Source: Robiginitomaculum sp. (GTDB lineage Bacteria; Pseudomonadota; Alphaproteobacteria; Caulobacterales; Maricaulaceae). Taken from it: DNA of 12,092 bases. Position numbers and translations under genes: made by a program. The DNA is taken from positions 1 to 12,092 of the forward strand of contig JALSHM010000305.1 in the NCBI GenBank assembly GCA_026982235.1, written 5' to 3'. Shown piece by piece: positions 1 through 6,552 of the stretch. The notes under the pieces were generated by a model that did not search any database, was not told the origin of the DNA, and saw nothing but the letters and a program-made list of their open reading frames with translations. Numbering within the stretch: the first letter of the stretch is position 1; each line of letters opens with the position of its first letter.

Positions 1-789
1 GGCGCGATTTTTTGCGACAAAGGCTAATGGTAGATTGATGCGCGCAATATCGGCATCGCTAAGCGCAAGGCGAACCTCGGCAATATCTGTAGAAAATATT
101 CGCCCAAGTCGCGCACCTGGGTTAACGAATTGGCCAATGTCAGCAAATTTCTCTCGGACTTGACCGTTAAAGGGGGCTTTCACTGCGGTGCGGCGCAACC
201 GTATTTCTGCGTTTTCCAAGTCGGCCTTGGCCGATTGCAAACCTGCTTGTGCTTCGAGCAATTGCGGCTTGCGCAAGGTCAAATCGCTTGCGGGTTTGCC
301 GTTCCCAAGGTCGTCCCAGTCCAGTTTGGCAATAGCGCCCTCGCTTTCTTCGCGCATCAAGACCTGCTCGGCACGTGCCACGGCAGCTTTTGCGCGGACA
401 ACCGCGACTTCATAGTCAGATGGGTCAATGCGGTAGAGAATGTCGCCTTTATTGAAAATACCACCAGATATAAATTTTGGGGACACGGCTACGATTTTAC
501 CGCCAACTTCAGGCACCAGATCTATCTCGATTTGTGGGCGGCTCTGGCCTTGTACATTGGCGTGTAATTGGATGGTATCAGAATACGCCGTGGTTGCCAT
601 GACGGCCAAGACAGGGCGGGATTTCTTTTTAACCTCTGGTTTTTTGCTGGCGGCCTTAAGGCCAAAGCCTAAGAGCACAAACAAAAGAAATATTAACAAC
701 GGAATCAATATGCTCAGGAAAATAGCCATTTTTGTCCGACCCTCATCCCGATTGCGATCGTCGACTACACCAATAGTTTCGTTCCCCAT
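1..789 (-). CDS. RND efflux periplasmic adaptor subunit (HlyD/AcrA-type), C-terminus cut by window edge
   Basis: The reverse strand is open from an ATG at 789 to the window edge, giving 263 residues without a stop. Residues about 22-45 are one strongly hydrophobic segment, a membrane anchor after a charged N-terminus. Residues 91-125 (V-P-E-V-G-G-K-I, then G-D-I-L-Y-R-I-D) form the first lipoyl half, 126-200 an alanine-rich helical hairpin, and 201-232 (V-K-A-P-F-N-G, D-I-G-Q-F-V) the second lipoyl half; a beta-barrel then begins. This is the standard membrane-fusion protein that bridges an inner-membrane RND pump to an outer-membrane channel. An AAGGA site seven bases upstream supports this start over Met21. 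It lies 126 bases after the outer-membrane factor on the same strand, so an efflux operon is likely, with the pump gene expected off the left edge. The substrate cannot be read from sequence. Confidence 0.93.
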   Translation of the reverse strand, partial: MGNETIGVVDDRNRDEGRTKMAIFLSILIPLLIFLLFVLLGFGLKAASKKPEVKKKSRPVLAVMATTAYSDTIQLHANVQGQSRPQIEIDLVPEVGGKIVAVSPKFISGGIFNKGDILYRIDPSDYEVAVVRAKAAVARAEQVLMREESEGAIAKLDWDDLGNGKPASDLTLRKPQLLEAQAGLQSAKADLENAEIRLRRTAVKAPFNGQVREKFADIGQFVNPGARLGRIFSTDIAEVRLALSDADIARINLPLAFVAKNRA

Positions 790-868
790 TATAACGTCCT
801 TTTGTTTGGAGCCATTCTCGCAAGATAGGCACCTATATATATCTATAACCGCTTCATGCGGGTAATTT

Positions 869-884
869 GCGCTTAAACTAGCGC
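869..884. repeat. 16-bp dyad in the efflux intergenic region
   Basis: GCGCT and AGCGC arms flank the six bases TAAACT. It sits between the outer-membrane factor stop and the adaptor start, with a second perfect dyad (GCAAG-TATAG-CTTGC, 901-915) directly after the stop. Neither is followed by a T-run on the transcribed strand, so terminators are unlikely. An operator or an RNA-processing hairpin between the two cistrons is possible. A GANTC site lies at 895-899. Confidence 0.35.
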
Positions 885-915
885 GTGTGCCCCCGATTCG
901 GCAAGTATAGCTTGC

Positions 916-2418
916 TTATTCTAAGCTAGCTAGTGTTGGTATTTTTAGGGCAGGTTTTGGCAGTTTTTCTCGCGCTTGCTCCGCACCATATAACCCACCG
1001 CCGAGAGCTAGATGTAATCTAACCCGGTTGGCCAGTCGCTCTTTGCGGGCTGAAATATATTGACCTTCGGTATTTATGCGCCGTGATTGGGAGTCTAATA
1101 ATTGCAATATACTGGCCAAGCCTTCTGAAAACCGCTGCTCTAGCCGCTCTTCAGCTTTGCGCGCTTCATCTAGGGAGACGCGCAAAGCCCGCTCTCGTTC
1201 CTGTAAATGCCCTTCAGCATCCAGCGCATTTTCAACCTCGCGGTAAGCAGTCAGCGCCGTATCGGCATAGCTTTCAGCTAATTGGGTCAGTACAGCATCA
1301 TTGCGTGTCACTTCGGCCCGTAATGCACCGCCTTGGAATATGGGGGCGCTTAATCCCGCGCCGATGGAGGCGAGGAGGCTCTCAAGGGAGAACAGCCGGG
1401 TTACAGAGCCGCCGCCAAAAGATTTGCTGGCATCGAGGGTCAGGCGCGGTAGCAGGTTTTTCTTGGCAATATCAACCCGTAAGCCTTGGGCTTGCATACG
1501 GCGTTCGGCGGCGAGTAAATCAGGGCGCCTCAGGAAAATCTCGTTCGGTTTACCTGCGCCGAGCAATGGGGGGAGCGCAGGTAAGTCGGCGCTGGCTTGC
1601 AGTTCTGCTTCTGGGTAGCGGCGCAGTAATGTCTCTAACTGGCGCGAAATCGCCAATTTGTTTTGCTTGCGAAAGGCGAGCGTAGCTTGGGCATTAGCAA
1701 GAGCCGAGCGTGCCAAACGGTAATCACTGGATCCAGATACCCCGCCGTCAAAGCGTCGCTTGGTTAGGCGCAAGGCGCGTTCTTGCGTGCCAACATTGCG
1801 CTGGGCTAAGTCCAGTTGTAACTTGGCTTCAATGAGGTTGAACCAGGTTTGAGTGGTTGCGCCAGCAATAGACAGGCGTGTTCCCGCATAGTCAGCATTA
1901 CTGGCTTCGGCTTCAATGTCGCCCGCATTGGCGGTGTCACGCACTCGACCCCACATATCCACCTCCCAACTAGCAGAACTACCAAGGGAGAAGCGAGAAT
2001 TGTCCGCAGCGCTTGGGGAGTTGTCAAATCCGGGGCTGTCGGCAATAAATGTACGTCTGGCGGAACTATCGGCGCCAATGCGCGGATAGAGGCCAGAGCG
2101 AGATGATTTGGCACCTGCTTCTGCGGCGGCTAAACGGGCGGCGGCCAAACGGATATTTGTATTGGCAGCCATGGCTTCGCTAATCAAGGCATTCAGGGTT
2201 GGGTCGTTAAAGGCAGCAATCCAATCTGTGGATGGCATACGCTCTGGGGCGGGTTCTACCCATTTTTGCTTATTACTCTTAGTCGCAATGGGTGCGTGCG
2301 GAATATCAGTAGTAATTTCAGTTTTCCCATTTTTTAAATTTGGCATATTCAAATGGGCGCAACCAGACAGACCGATTAGGCTCGCACTCAATAGCAAAAT
2401 TGTCGACCTCTTCTGCAT
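916..2418 (-). CDS. NodT-family outer-membrane efflux lipoprotein (TolC-like)
   Basis: A 500-residue protein, normal length for the NodT/OprM outer-membrane factor family. It begins with a lipoprotein signal peptide whose lipobox L-S-G-C places the acylated cysteine at residue 20. Family hallmarks are W-E-V-D-M-W-G-R at 151-158 and R-R-P-D-L-L-A-A-E at 297-305, with two long alanine/leucine-rich coiled-coil halves (about 70-265 and 300-480) that build the trimeric periplasmic tunnel. It forms the exit duct of a tripartite RND pump, partnered with the adaptor encoded just downstream on the same strand. The start is fixed by AGGAG at 2427-2431, eight bases away. A consensus-like promoter directly upstream suggests it is the first gene of the operon. 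In many efflux operons this gene comes last; here it leads. Confidence 0.95.
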   Translation of the reverse strand: MQKRSTILLLSASLIGLSGCAHLNMPNLKNGKTEITTDIPHAPIATKSNKQKWVEPAPERMPSTDWIAAFNDPTLNALISEAMAANTNIRLAAARLAAAEAGAKSSRSGLYPRIGADSSARRTFIADSPGFDNSPSAADNSRFSLGSSASWEVDMWGRVRDTANAGDIEAEASNADYAGTRLSIAGATTQTWFNLIEAKLQLDLAQRNVGTQERALRLTKRRFDGGVSGSSDYRLARSALANAQATLAFRKQNKLAISRQLETLLRRYPEAELQASADLPALPPLLGAGKPNEIFLRRPDLLAAERRMQAQGLRVDIAKKNLLPRLTLDASKSFGGGSVTRLFSLESLLASIGAGLSAPIFQGGALRAEVTRNDAVLTQLAESYADTALTAYREVENALDAEGHLQERERALRVSLDEARKAEERLEQRFSEGLASILQLLDSQSRRINTEGQYISARKERLANRVRLHLALGGGLYGAEQAREKLPKPALKIPTLASLE

Positions 2419-2437
2419 AACCGTTACTCCTTTTGGT

Positions 2438-2467
2438 TATACATACTAAAGCGCTGACGACTGTCAA
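2438..2467 (-). promoter_or_regulatory. Sigma-70-type promoter of the efflux operon
   Basis: On the minus strand a perfect TTGACA (2462-2467) is followed after 16 bases by TATGTA (2440-2445), or after 18 bases by TGTATA (2438-2443). Transcription would start near 2432, leaving a leader of only about 14 bases that barely includes the ribosome site. The -35 box is embedded in an imperfect dyad, TGAC-AGTC-GTCA, a possible repressor site. The match is by eye. Confidence 0.6.
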
Positions 2468-2470
2468 CAA

Positions 2471-2493
2471 TTATTATTGAAAAACGATAATAA
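2471..2493. repeat. AT-rich inverted repeat upstream of the efflux -35 box
   Basis: TTATTAT (2471-2477) pairs with ATAATAA (2487-2493), and the stem extends inward through a T-G and a G-C pair to a loop of five A. It begins three bases beyond the -35 hexamer of the efflux promoter. It could be a regulator binding site or an UP-like element. AT-richness makes chance formation easier, so the function is uncertain. Confidence 0.4.
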
Positions 2494-2497
2494 ATTT

Positions 2498-2512
2498 GAC
2501 CAGGCTTTGGTC
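2498..2512 (-). terminator. Weak hairpin after gcrA, possible terminator
   Basis: GACCA and TGGTC arms enclose five bases, 15 bases downstream of the gcrA stop on the minus strand. The following sequence is AT-rich but lacks a clean U-run, with a short T5 only about 14 bases further on. Termination here would be inefficient, and read-through into the efflux operon is possible. Confidence 0.3.
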
Positions 2513-2526
2513 GGAAAATATCAAGT

Positions 2527-3030
2527 CTAGCGTAATGCAGCCCTGTTTGTGCGGGTAATTGCGCGGTTTGTAGATACCCGACGGCGTGATGGCTGGTAGG
2601 CGAGTTGTGCATGAGATTTGCAATAGGGTTCGCCTTTATCCGTACCGCGCCCGCAGAACCTAAAATCGGGACTTGTAGGGTCGCCCAAAGGCCATTTGCA
2701 CAGAGTTTCTGTGATGGTTAAAATAGTCGCAAATTCGCCCGAAGGGAGAGGCTTGGCTTCTAGGGGTGCGGGTGGTGGTGTCGGCGCGGCGCGCGGCGTG
2801 GTGCGGCGCTTAACCGGAGCACGTTTGCGAGCCGTAGCCGGGGTGCGTCGTGTTGCAGCAGGTTTGGTTTTGCGTTTTGGCTTGACCCGGCCAGACAGGC
2901 CGAGGCGGTGAACCTTGCCAATCACCGCATTGCGGGTAACACCACCAAGCTTGGTGGCGATTTGACTGGCCGAAAGACCCTCTGCCCATAATGTTGATAA
3001 AATTTCTACCCGCTCATCAGTCCAAGCCAT
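2527..3030 (-). CDS. gcrA: GcrA cell-cycle transcription regulator
   Basis: A 167-residue protein with the diagnostic N-terminus M-A-W-T-D-E-R-V and an HTH-type DNA-binding domain over residues 1-45 (A-S-Q-I-A-T-K-L, then T-R-N-A-V-I-G-K-V-H-R-L). A basic, proline- and alanine-rich linker spans about 46-98. The conserved C-terminal domain (about 105-150) contains C111-K-W-P-L-G-D-P, F-R-F-C126-G and Y-C137-K-S-H140. In Caulobacter, GcrA binds the housekeeping sigma factor and activates promoters carrying GANTC sites methylated by CcrM, driving S-phase genes; the C-terminal part is the sigma-interaction region. All expected blocks are present. A GGGG site lies six bases before the ATG. It stands alone on this strand, with 245 bases of upstream regulatory DNA. 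Confidence 0.97.
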   Translation of the reverse strand: MAWTDERVEILSTLWAEGLSASQIATKLGGVTRNAVIGKVHRLGLSGRVKPKRKTKPAATRRTPATARKRAPVKRRTTPRAAPTPPPAPLEAKPLPSGEFATILTITETLCKWPLGDPTSPDFRFCGRGTDKGEPYCKSHAQLAYQPSRRRVSTNRAITRTNRAALR

Positions 3031-3106
3031 ATTATTCCCCTAAATACACTTTTAAAACGATTAAATACTACATATTGTGCCGATTTTTCGAAAACGTCAC
3101 AAAACC

Positions 3107-3121
3107 TTAACAAATTCTCAA
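3107..3121. promoter_or_regulatory. CtrA-like box in the gcrA upstream region
   Basis: TTAA-N7-TCAA, one mismatch from the CtrA consensus TTAA-N7-TTAA, lies about 80 bases before the gcrA start. CtrA represses gcrA in Caulobacter, so the location makes sense. The match is by eye and AT-rich sequence raises the chance rate. Additional TTAA half-sites lie at 3052-3055 and 3061-3064, spaced by five rather than seven bases. Confidence 0.4.
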
Positions 3122-3166
3122 CATATCGTAGCTGAATACGTGGCATATACAAGATGCAGTCTTCAT

Positions 3167-3175
3167 CTATCCACA
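3167..3175. promoter_or_regulatory. DnaA-box-like site upstream of gcrA
   Basis: CTATCCACA differs from the DnaA consensus TTATCCACA at one base and lies about 140 bases before the gcrA start. DnaA directly controls gcrA transcription in Caulobacter, so a box here is expected. A 10-bp palindrome, CTATATATAG (3181-3190), sits just beside it. Confidence 0.45.
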
Positions 3176-3200
3176 GATTTCTATATATAGTGGTGTGTTT

Positions 3201-3218
3201 TTGCACTATTGTGTGCAA
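3201..3218. repeat. 18-bp perfect dyad between the receptor and gcrA
   Basis: TTGCAC and GTGCAA arms enclose TATTGT. A competing pairing exists: GCACT at 3203-3207 with AGTGC at 3222-3226, followed on the plus strand by five T. The two folds share bases and exclude each other. The position, 58 bases after the receptor stop and about 170 bases before gcrA, suits either an operator or the receptor mRNA 3' end. On the receptor's own strand no U-run follows, so a classical terminator for it is not supported. Confidence 0.4.
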
Positions 3219-3275
3219 CTCAGTGCTTTTTGACAGGGTAGAGCTTTAAAATACGATGTTCTAATTGCCCTCGGT

Positions 3276-5585
3276 CTAAAAGTCCCAGCTTATGCCAGCA
3301 AAAATTTCACGTGGTTTGCCGGGGCGCAGGCCGTAGGGGCGGCGGCTTGCAAGATAGACAGTATCAAATAGATTGTCCGCTTTCAGGTGCAAGCGTAGTC
3401 CGTCTTTTATATCATAATAAGTAGCAATATCCACCAATGTTCGTGCGTCCACAAGTTGGTCGTTGGGGATTGCCGCTTGACCCGGCACATTTCTCGCGGC
3501 GCTTACATAACTAATCAAGGCGTTAATACCCCAATTAGGTTTTATAAAGCCTGCGTTTAAACTCATCTGGTGGGTTGGCACATAAGGAATTTCATCGCCG
3601 GCAATTACATCGCCGTAAATGTCGCTGTTGACGGTGTTTAGGAGTTCAGTGCTTGTGTATGAATACACCAAATTGACAGGTAAGGAGAGGCTCTTCATAT
3701 TACGGCCAAAATCTGTCTTGGCGGTAAATTCAAGGCCAAATACTTGGGCGGCACCCGCATTGTCGCTATCCCCAATATCACATTCGCTACCGCCAGAAGA
3801 ATTTGTACATTCAGCGATTAGGTTTTGATAATCATTGAAAAAACCAATCGCTTCAATTTGAAAAACCCCATTATCGTAACGGCCACCATATTCAAAAGAT
3901 GTGGATATTTCATTTTCCGCAGTCCGCGCACTCACAGACGGGAGGGCAAAGCCCCGGTAAATCCCAGCCAATACAGACAATCGACTGTTAATGTCATATA
4001 CGACACCAAGTGCAGGCAAGACCACATTATTAGCGTTTTCACGAATACTATTGGGGGCACGATTGCGGTTTGGCGTTGGCCAACGCACTTGGCGCGATGT
4101 AATATCTTCATAGCGCAAACCAAGTGTTACGTTCCAAGACCCAGCAGACAATGTATTTTCGCCGTAAAATGCTAGGCTTTTGGAGTTTGACAAACGATTG
4201 GCCTGCGTGCCTGGGGCATTGTCCGTGGTTTTGATGACTATGCCATTTTCCATACGGTATTGGTCTTGTTCTTGGAAGCGATCAACCGCATCTTCATGAT
4301 AGCGCATACTAACCACAAGATTGTGCGCTATTCCCCCTGTGTCAAATTTAAGACCGAGGGCCGTTTGTAGGCCTTGGGTGTAATAATCGCGATTGTTTTG
4401 GCGTATGCCCAGCACATCATCGGGGCTGGTATAACCTTGTGGCCCGACCAAGACTTGAAACTCTTGCGCGCAGGTTGCTGGTGCTATCAAAATTTCATTT
4501 AAGCTATCACAGGATGAAGCGCCAGACAGGCTCGAATTATCGAATCGATCAAGCTTTTCCCAGTTGCGGGAAAACTCGGTTCTGTAGGCAATAGTCGTTA
4601 ATTGCGCATAATCGGAGACGGCAATATTGTGGGTGGCTTGGTAGATCTTATGTTGCGCATTCATTTGGTCAAGCTGGCTGGCTGCATAGCGAAATAACGG
4701 CTTGGTTTCAAAATCATTGGCGGTCAAACCAAGATAGGTTTCATTAGAGACCTCGCGACTAGATTGGTATTTCAAGACTAAGCTCTGCTCAAAACGTGCG
4801 TTGTCTTTCGTGTAAAACCCTAGCTTAGCCACATAGTCTGCTAGCGAAAAGCCAGTCTCGCCAATGTCGATTTGTTTGAAGCCATCCGCATTGTCTTGAT
4901 AGGTTTCCAGAAGAAAACCAATATCAAAAGCCAGCTTGTCCGACTTATAGCGACCGCCAGCCCACCCATGTAATGATGTGCGCTCTAGGTCACTTGCCAG
5001 AGCCGTGACATGAGCCGCAGTTTCCTCGGGGATTGGTGTGGAGAAAAACTGAACCGCACCTGCGGTGGTTATGGGGCCATATTTAACGGCACCTGTCCCC
5101 TTGGTAACCTCAACGGCGTGCATACGGGCGACATGCGGAAAATAATATGCCGCAGGCGCAGAGAATGGTGCAGGTGCCATAGGGACGCCGTCCTCTAAAA
5201 TTAATACTTTTGCGGAACGATCAGTGCCAGAACCGCGCATGCCGATATTGGGGCGAAGCCCATAGCCGTCTTCCTCTTGTAAATTCATACCAGGAACCGC
5301 ACGTAGAATACGGTGAATGTCTGTATAATTTTGTTTCTCTAATTCTTCGGGTGGGATATATGAAACTGCCCCTGCAATTTTGGCGGTGTTTTTCACCCCT
5401 ACCACGGTAATAATATCTAGGCCGCTCAGATTTTGGTTTTGATCTTCGCTAGCTGAGGCTGGAGCGCCGTTCAAAGATGTTAAGACGAAAGCGCCCGTAA
5501 ATTGTGCAAGTGTTACTGAAGACCTTAGCATCTTCGACTGGGAAGGTTTTTTTATGCTTTTTGACATAGTTTGGAAGTTTTCCAT
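3276..5585 (-). CDS. TonB-dependent outer-membrane receptor, FecA-like
   Basis: A 769-residue protein with a signal peptide ending near A-S-A-S (about 43-46), a TonB-box-like segment D-I-I-T-V-V (57-62), and a plug domain at about 65-185. The plug carries N-I-G-M-R-G (113-118), L-I-L-E-D-G-V-P (128-135) and the A-P-A-P...Y-Y-F-P...V-E-V-T-K-G-T-G...Y-G-P series typical of ferric-citrate (FecA-type) receptors. A 22-strand-type barrel follows and ends in W-D-F, the usual assembly signal. Two cysteine pairs (C359/C372, C593/C602) probably form loop disulfides. There is no N-terminal signalling domain, so no FecR/FecI-style control is expected. Iron uptake is inferred from the family and from a Fur-like site upstream. 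The start is uncertain: Met1 has only an adjacent GAG, and Met7 has no better site. No siderophore-uptake ABC operon is nearby. Confidence 0.9.
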   Translation of the reverse strand: MENFQTMSKSIKKPSQSKMLRSSVTLAQFTGAFVLTSLNGAPASASEDQNQNLSGLDIITVVGVKNTAKIAGAVSYIPPEELEKQNYTDIHRILRAVPGMNLQEEDGYGLRPNIGMRGSGTDRSAKVLILEDGVPMAPAPFSAPAAYYFPHVARMHAVEVTKGTGAVKYGPITTAGAVQFFSTPIPEETAAHVTALASDLERTSLHGWAGGRYKSDKLAFDIGFLLETYQDNADGFKQIDIGETGFSLADYVAKLGFYTKDNARFEQSLVLKYQSSREVSNETYLGLTANDFETKPLFRYAASQLDQMNAQHKIYQATHNIAVSDYAQLTTIAYRTEFSRNWEKLDRFDNSSLSGASSCDSLNEILIAPATCAQEFQVLVGPQGYTSPDDVLGIRQNNRDYYTQGLQTALGLKFDTGGIAHNLVVSMRYHEDAVDRFQEQDQYRMENGIVIKTTDNAPGTQANRLSNSKSLAFYGENTLSAGSWNVTLGLRYEDITSRQVRWPTPNRNRAPNSIRENANNVVLPALGVVYDINSRLSVLAGIYRGFALPSVSARTAENEISTSFEYGGRYDNGVFQIEAIGFFNDYQNLIAECTNSSGGSECDIGDSDNAGAAQVFGLEFTAKTDFGRNMKSLSLPVNLVYSYTSTELLNTVNSDIYGDVIAGDEIPYVPTHQMSLNAGFIKPNWGINALISYVSAARNVPGQAAIPNDQLVDARTLVDIATYYDIKDGLRLHLKADNLFDTVYLASRRPYGLRPGKPREIFAGISWDF

Positions 5586-5613
5586 CTCATAAGGTTATAT
5601 TGAAGCTTTCTTT

Positions 5614-5642
5614 ATATTATTGCGAATGATTGTCAATTGCAA
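5614..5642 (-). promoter_or_regulatory. Receptor promoter containing a Fur-like palindrome
   Basis: On the minus strand TTGCAA (5637-5642), a 17-base spacer and TAATAT (5614-5619) form a good sigma-70-type promoter; the start would be near 5607. Bases 5620-5642 are a 23-bp interrupted palindrome with TTGC and GCAA ends, matching at eight of eleven paired positions. The core ATTGACAATCATT resembles Fur sites. Fur binding here would block RNA polymerase under iron-replete conditions. The assignment to Fur rather than another metalloregulator is inference. Confidence 0.55.
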
Positions 5643-5648
5643 TAATAA
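5620..5648 (+). promoter_or_regulatory. Candidate opposing promoter for the ABC permease
   Basis: Because the palindrome is symmetric, the plus strand also reads TTGCGA (5620-5625), 17 bases, then TAATAA (5643-5648). The -10 matches consensus at only three of six positions. If used, the permease leader would be about 60 bases and the same regulator site would cover both promoters. A GANTC site lies at 5651-5655. Confidence 0.35.
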
Positions 5649-5716
5649 TTGAGTCATTAGGGCTTGTATGTTTTGAGCCATGAGCCGATATTGAACGCAT
5701 TGAAAAGGAAGAAATA

Positions 5717-6529
5717 ATGCACAATATGATGGAAGCCGAAATAGGCAAAACCAGAGAGTTTGGTCGCGTTAATTGGCTTGGACTTTGGACGCTCTATAAA
5801 AAAGAAGTGGCGCGGTTCATGCGGATAATCCCGCAAACCTTACTGGCACCTATGGTGTCCAATGTTTTATTGATGACTGTTTTCGTTGTGGCCTTTCCGG
5901 GACGCAGTAGCGGTGATAGCGGCGAATTTATTCGCTTTTTGATTCCTGGCCTTATTATGTTGGGTATTTTAAACAATGCTTCGGCAAATTCGTCCTCCTC
6001 TATGATGACCAGCAAGGTGAACGGTTCTATAACCGATGTGTTAATGCCGCCACTGTCCGCTTTGGAATTGGCTATTGGCTTTATCGGCGGGGCTATTACG
6101 CGCGGTATATTGGTGGCTTTGTCCACATATTTTGCCTTATCCGTATTCTTTACAGTGGTTATGCCTGCCGTACCTTGGGCGGCGCTATATTTCGGACTGG
6201 CGGCGGCGGCTTGCCTATCTATGGTCGGCTTGTTGTCCGGAATATGGGCGGAGAAATTTGACCAACTTGCCGTGGTCAACCAATTTATTATTATGCCGCT
6301 GAGCATGTTGTCGGGGACTTTTTATCACATCCATGTCCTCAGCGAGGGTTTTCAAAAAATATCACTTGTAAATCCGTTATTTTATTTTATCGATGGATTT
6401 CGTTACGGGTTTCTAGGGGAGGCGGACGGGAATATAATGACGGGCGTTATTTATACACTGATCCTTAATCTCATTCTCTTTGTCATCTGTATACGCGTCT
6501 TGAAATCAGGTTGGCGTTTAAAAGCCTAA
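5717..6529 (+). CDS. ABC-2 type transporter permease, no adjacent ATPase
   Basis: A 270-residue membrane protein of the ABC-2 family (YadH/NodJ-like exporters). A cytoplasmic N-terminus holds an amphipathic stretch (about 20-40). Roughly six membrane segments follow at 42-61, 73-90, 118-146, 152-177, 184-203 and 241-262. Family signatures are the L-S-G-T-F-Y block (198-203) and N-P-L-F-Y-F-I-D-G-F-R-Y-G-F-L-G (219-234). Such permeases normally pair with an ATPase encoded next to them, but none lies on either side here, so the partner must be elsewhere. AGGAAG five bases before the ATG supports the start. It is divergent from the receptor and followed after 23 bases by argD, so argD is probably co-transcribed. 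The substrate is unknown. Confidence 0.9.
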   Translation: MHNMMEAEIGKTREFGRVNWLGLWTLYKKEVARFMRIIPQTLLAPMVSNVLLMTVFVVAFPGRSSGDSGEFIRFLIPGLIMLGILNNASANSSSSMMTSKVNGSITDVLMPPLSALELAIGFIGGAITRGILVALSTYFALSVFFTVVMPAVPWAALYFGLAAAACLSMVGLLSGIWAEKFDQLAVVNQFIIMPLSMLSGTFYHIHVLSEGFQKISLVNPLFYFIDGFRYGFLGEADGNIMTGVIYTLILNLILFVICIRVLKSGWRLKA

Positions 6530-6542
6530 TACTATTTTATTT

Positions 6543-6546
6543 GGAG
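6543..6546 (+). promoter_or_regulatory. Ribosome-binding site fixing the argD start
   Basis: GGAG lies six bases before the ATG at 6553. This favours that start over an in-frame upstream codon at 6511, which lies inside the permease gene and would add 14 residues absent from ArgD proteins. A GANTC site (6546-6550) overlaps the ribosome site. Confidence 0.7.
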
Positions 6547-6552
6547 AATCCC

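Noticed and set aside
130..567. 145-codon plus-strand frame at the left edge
   Set aside because: It lies antisense to the adaptor gene, whose lipoyl and hairpin motifs are continuous on the other strand.
1083..1685. 200-codon plus-strand frame inside the outer-membrane factor gene
   Set aside because: It lies antisense to an intact NodT-family gene, shows no domain, and has low-complexity Arg/Gly/Leu content typical of shadow frames.
3006..3218. Minus-strand 70-codon frame upstream of and overlapping gcrA
   Set aside because: It begins at TTG without a ribosome site, runs through AT-rich regulatory DNA, and overlaps the well-supported gcrA start in another frame.
5794..6306. 170-codon minus-strand frame opposite the ABC permease
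   Set aside because: The opposite strand encodes a clear ABC-2 permease with conserved motifs; this frame has no ribosome site and no family resemblance.
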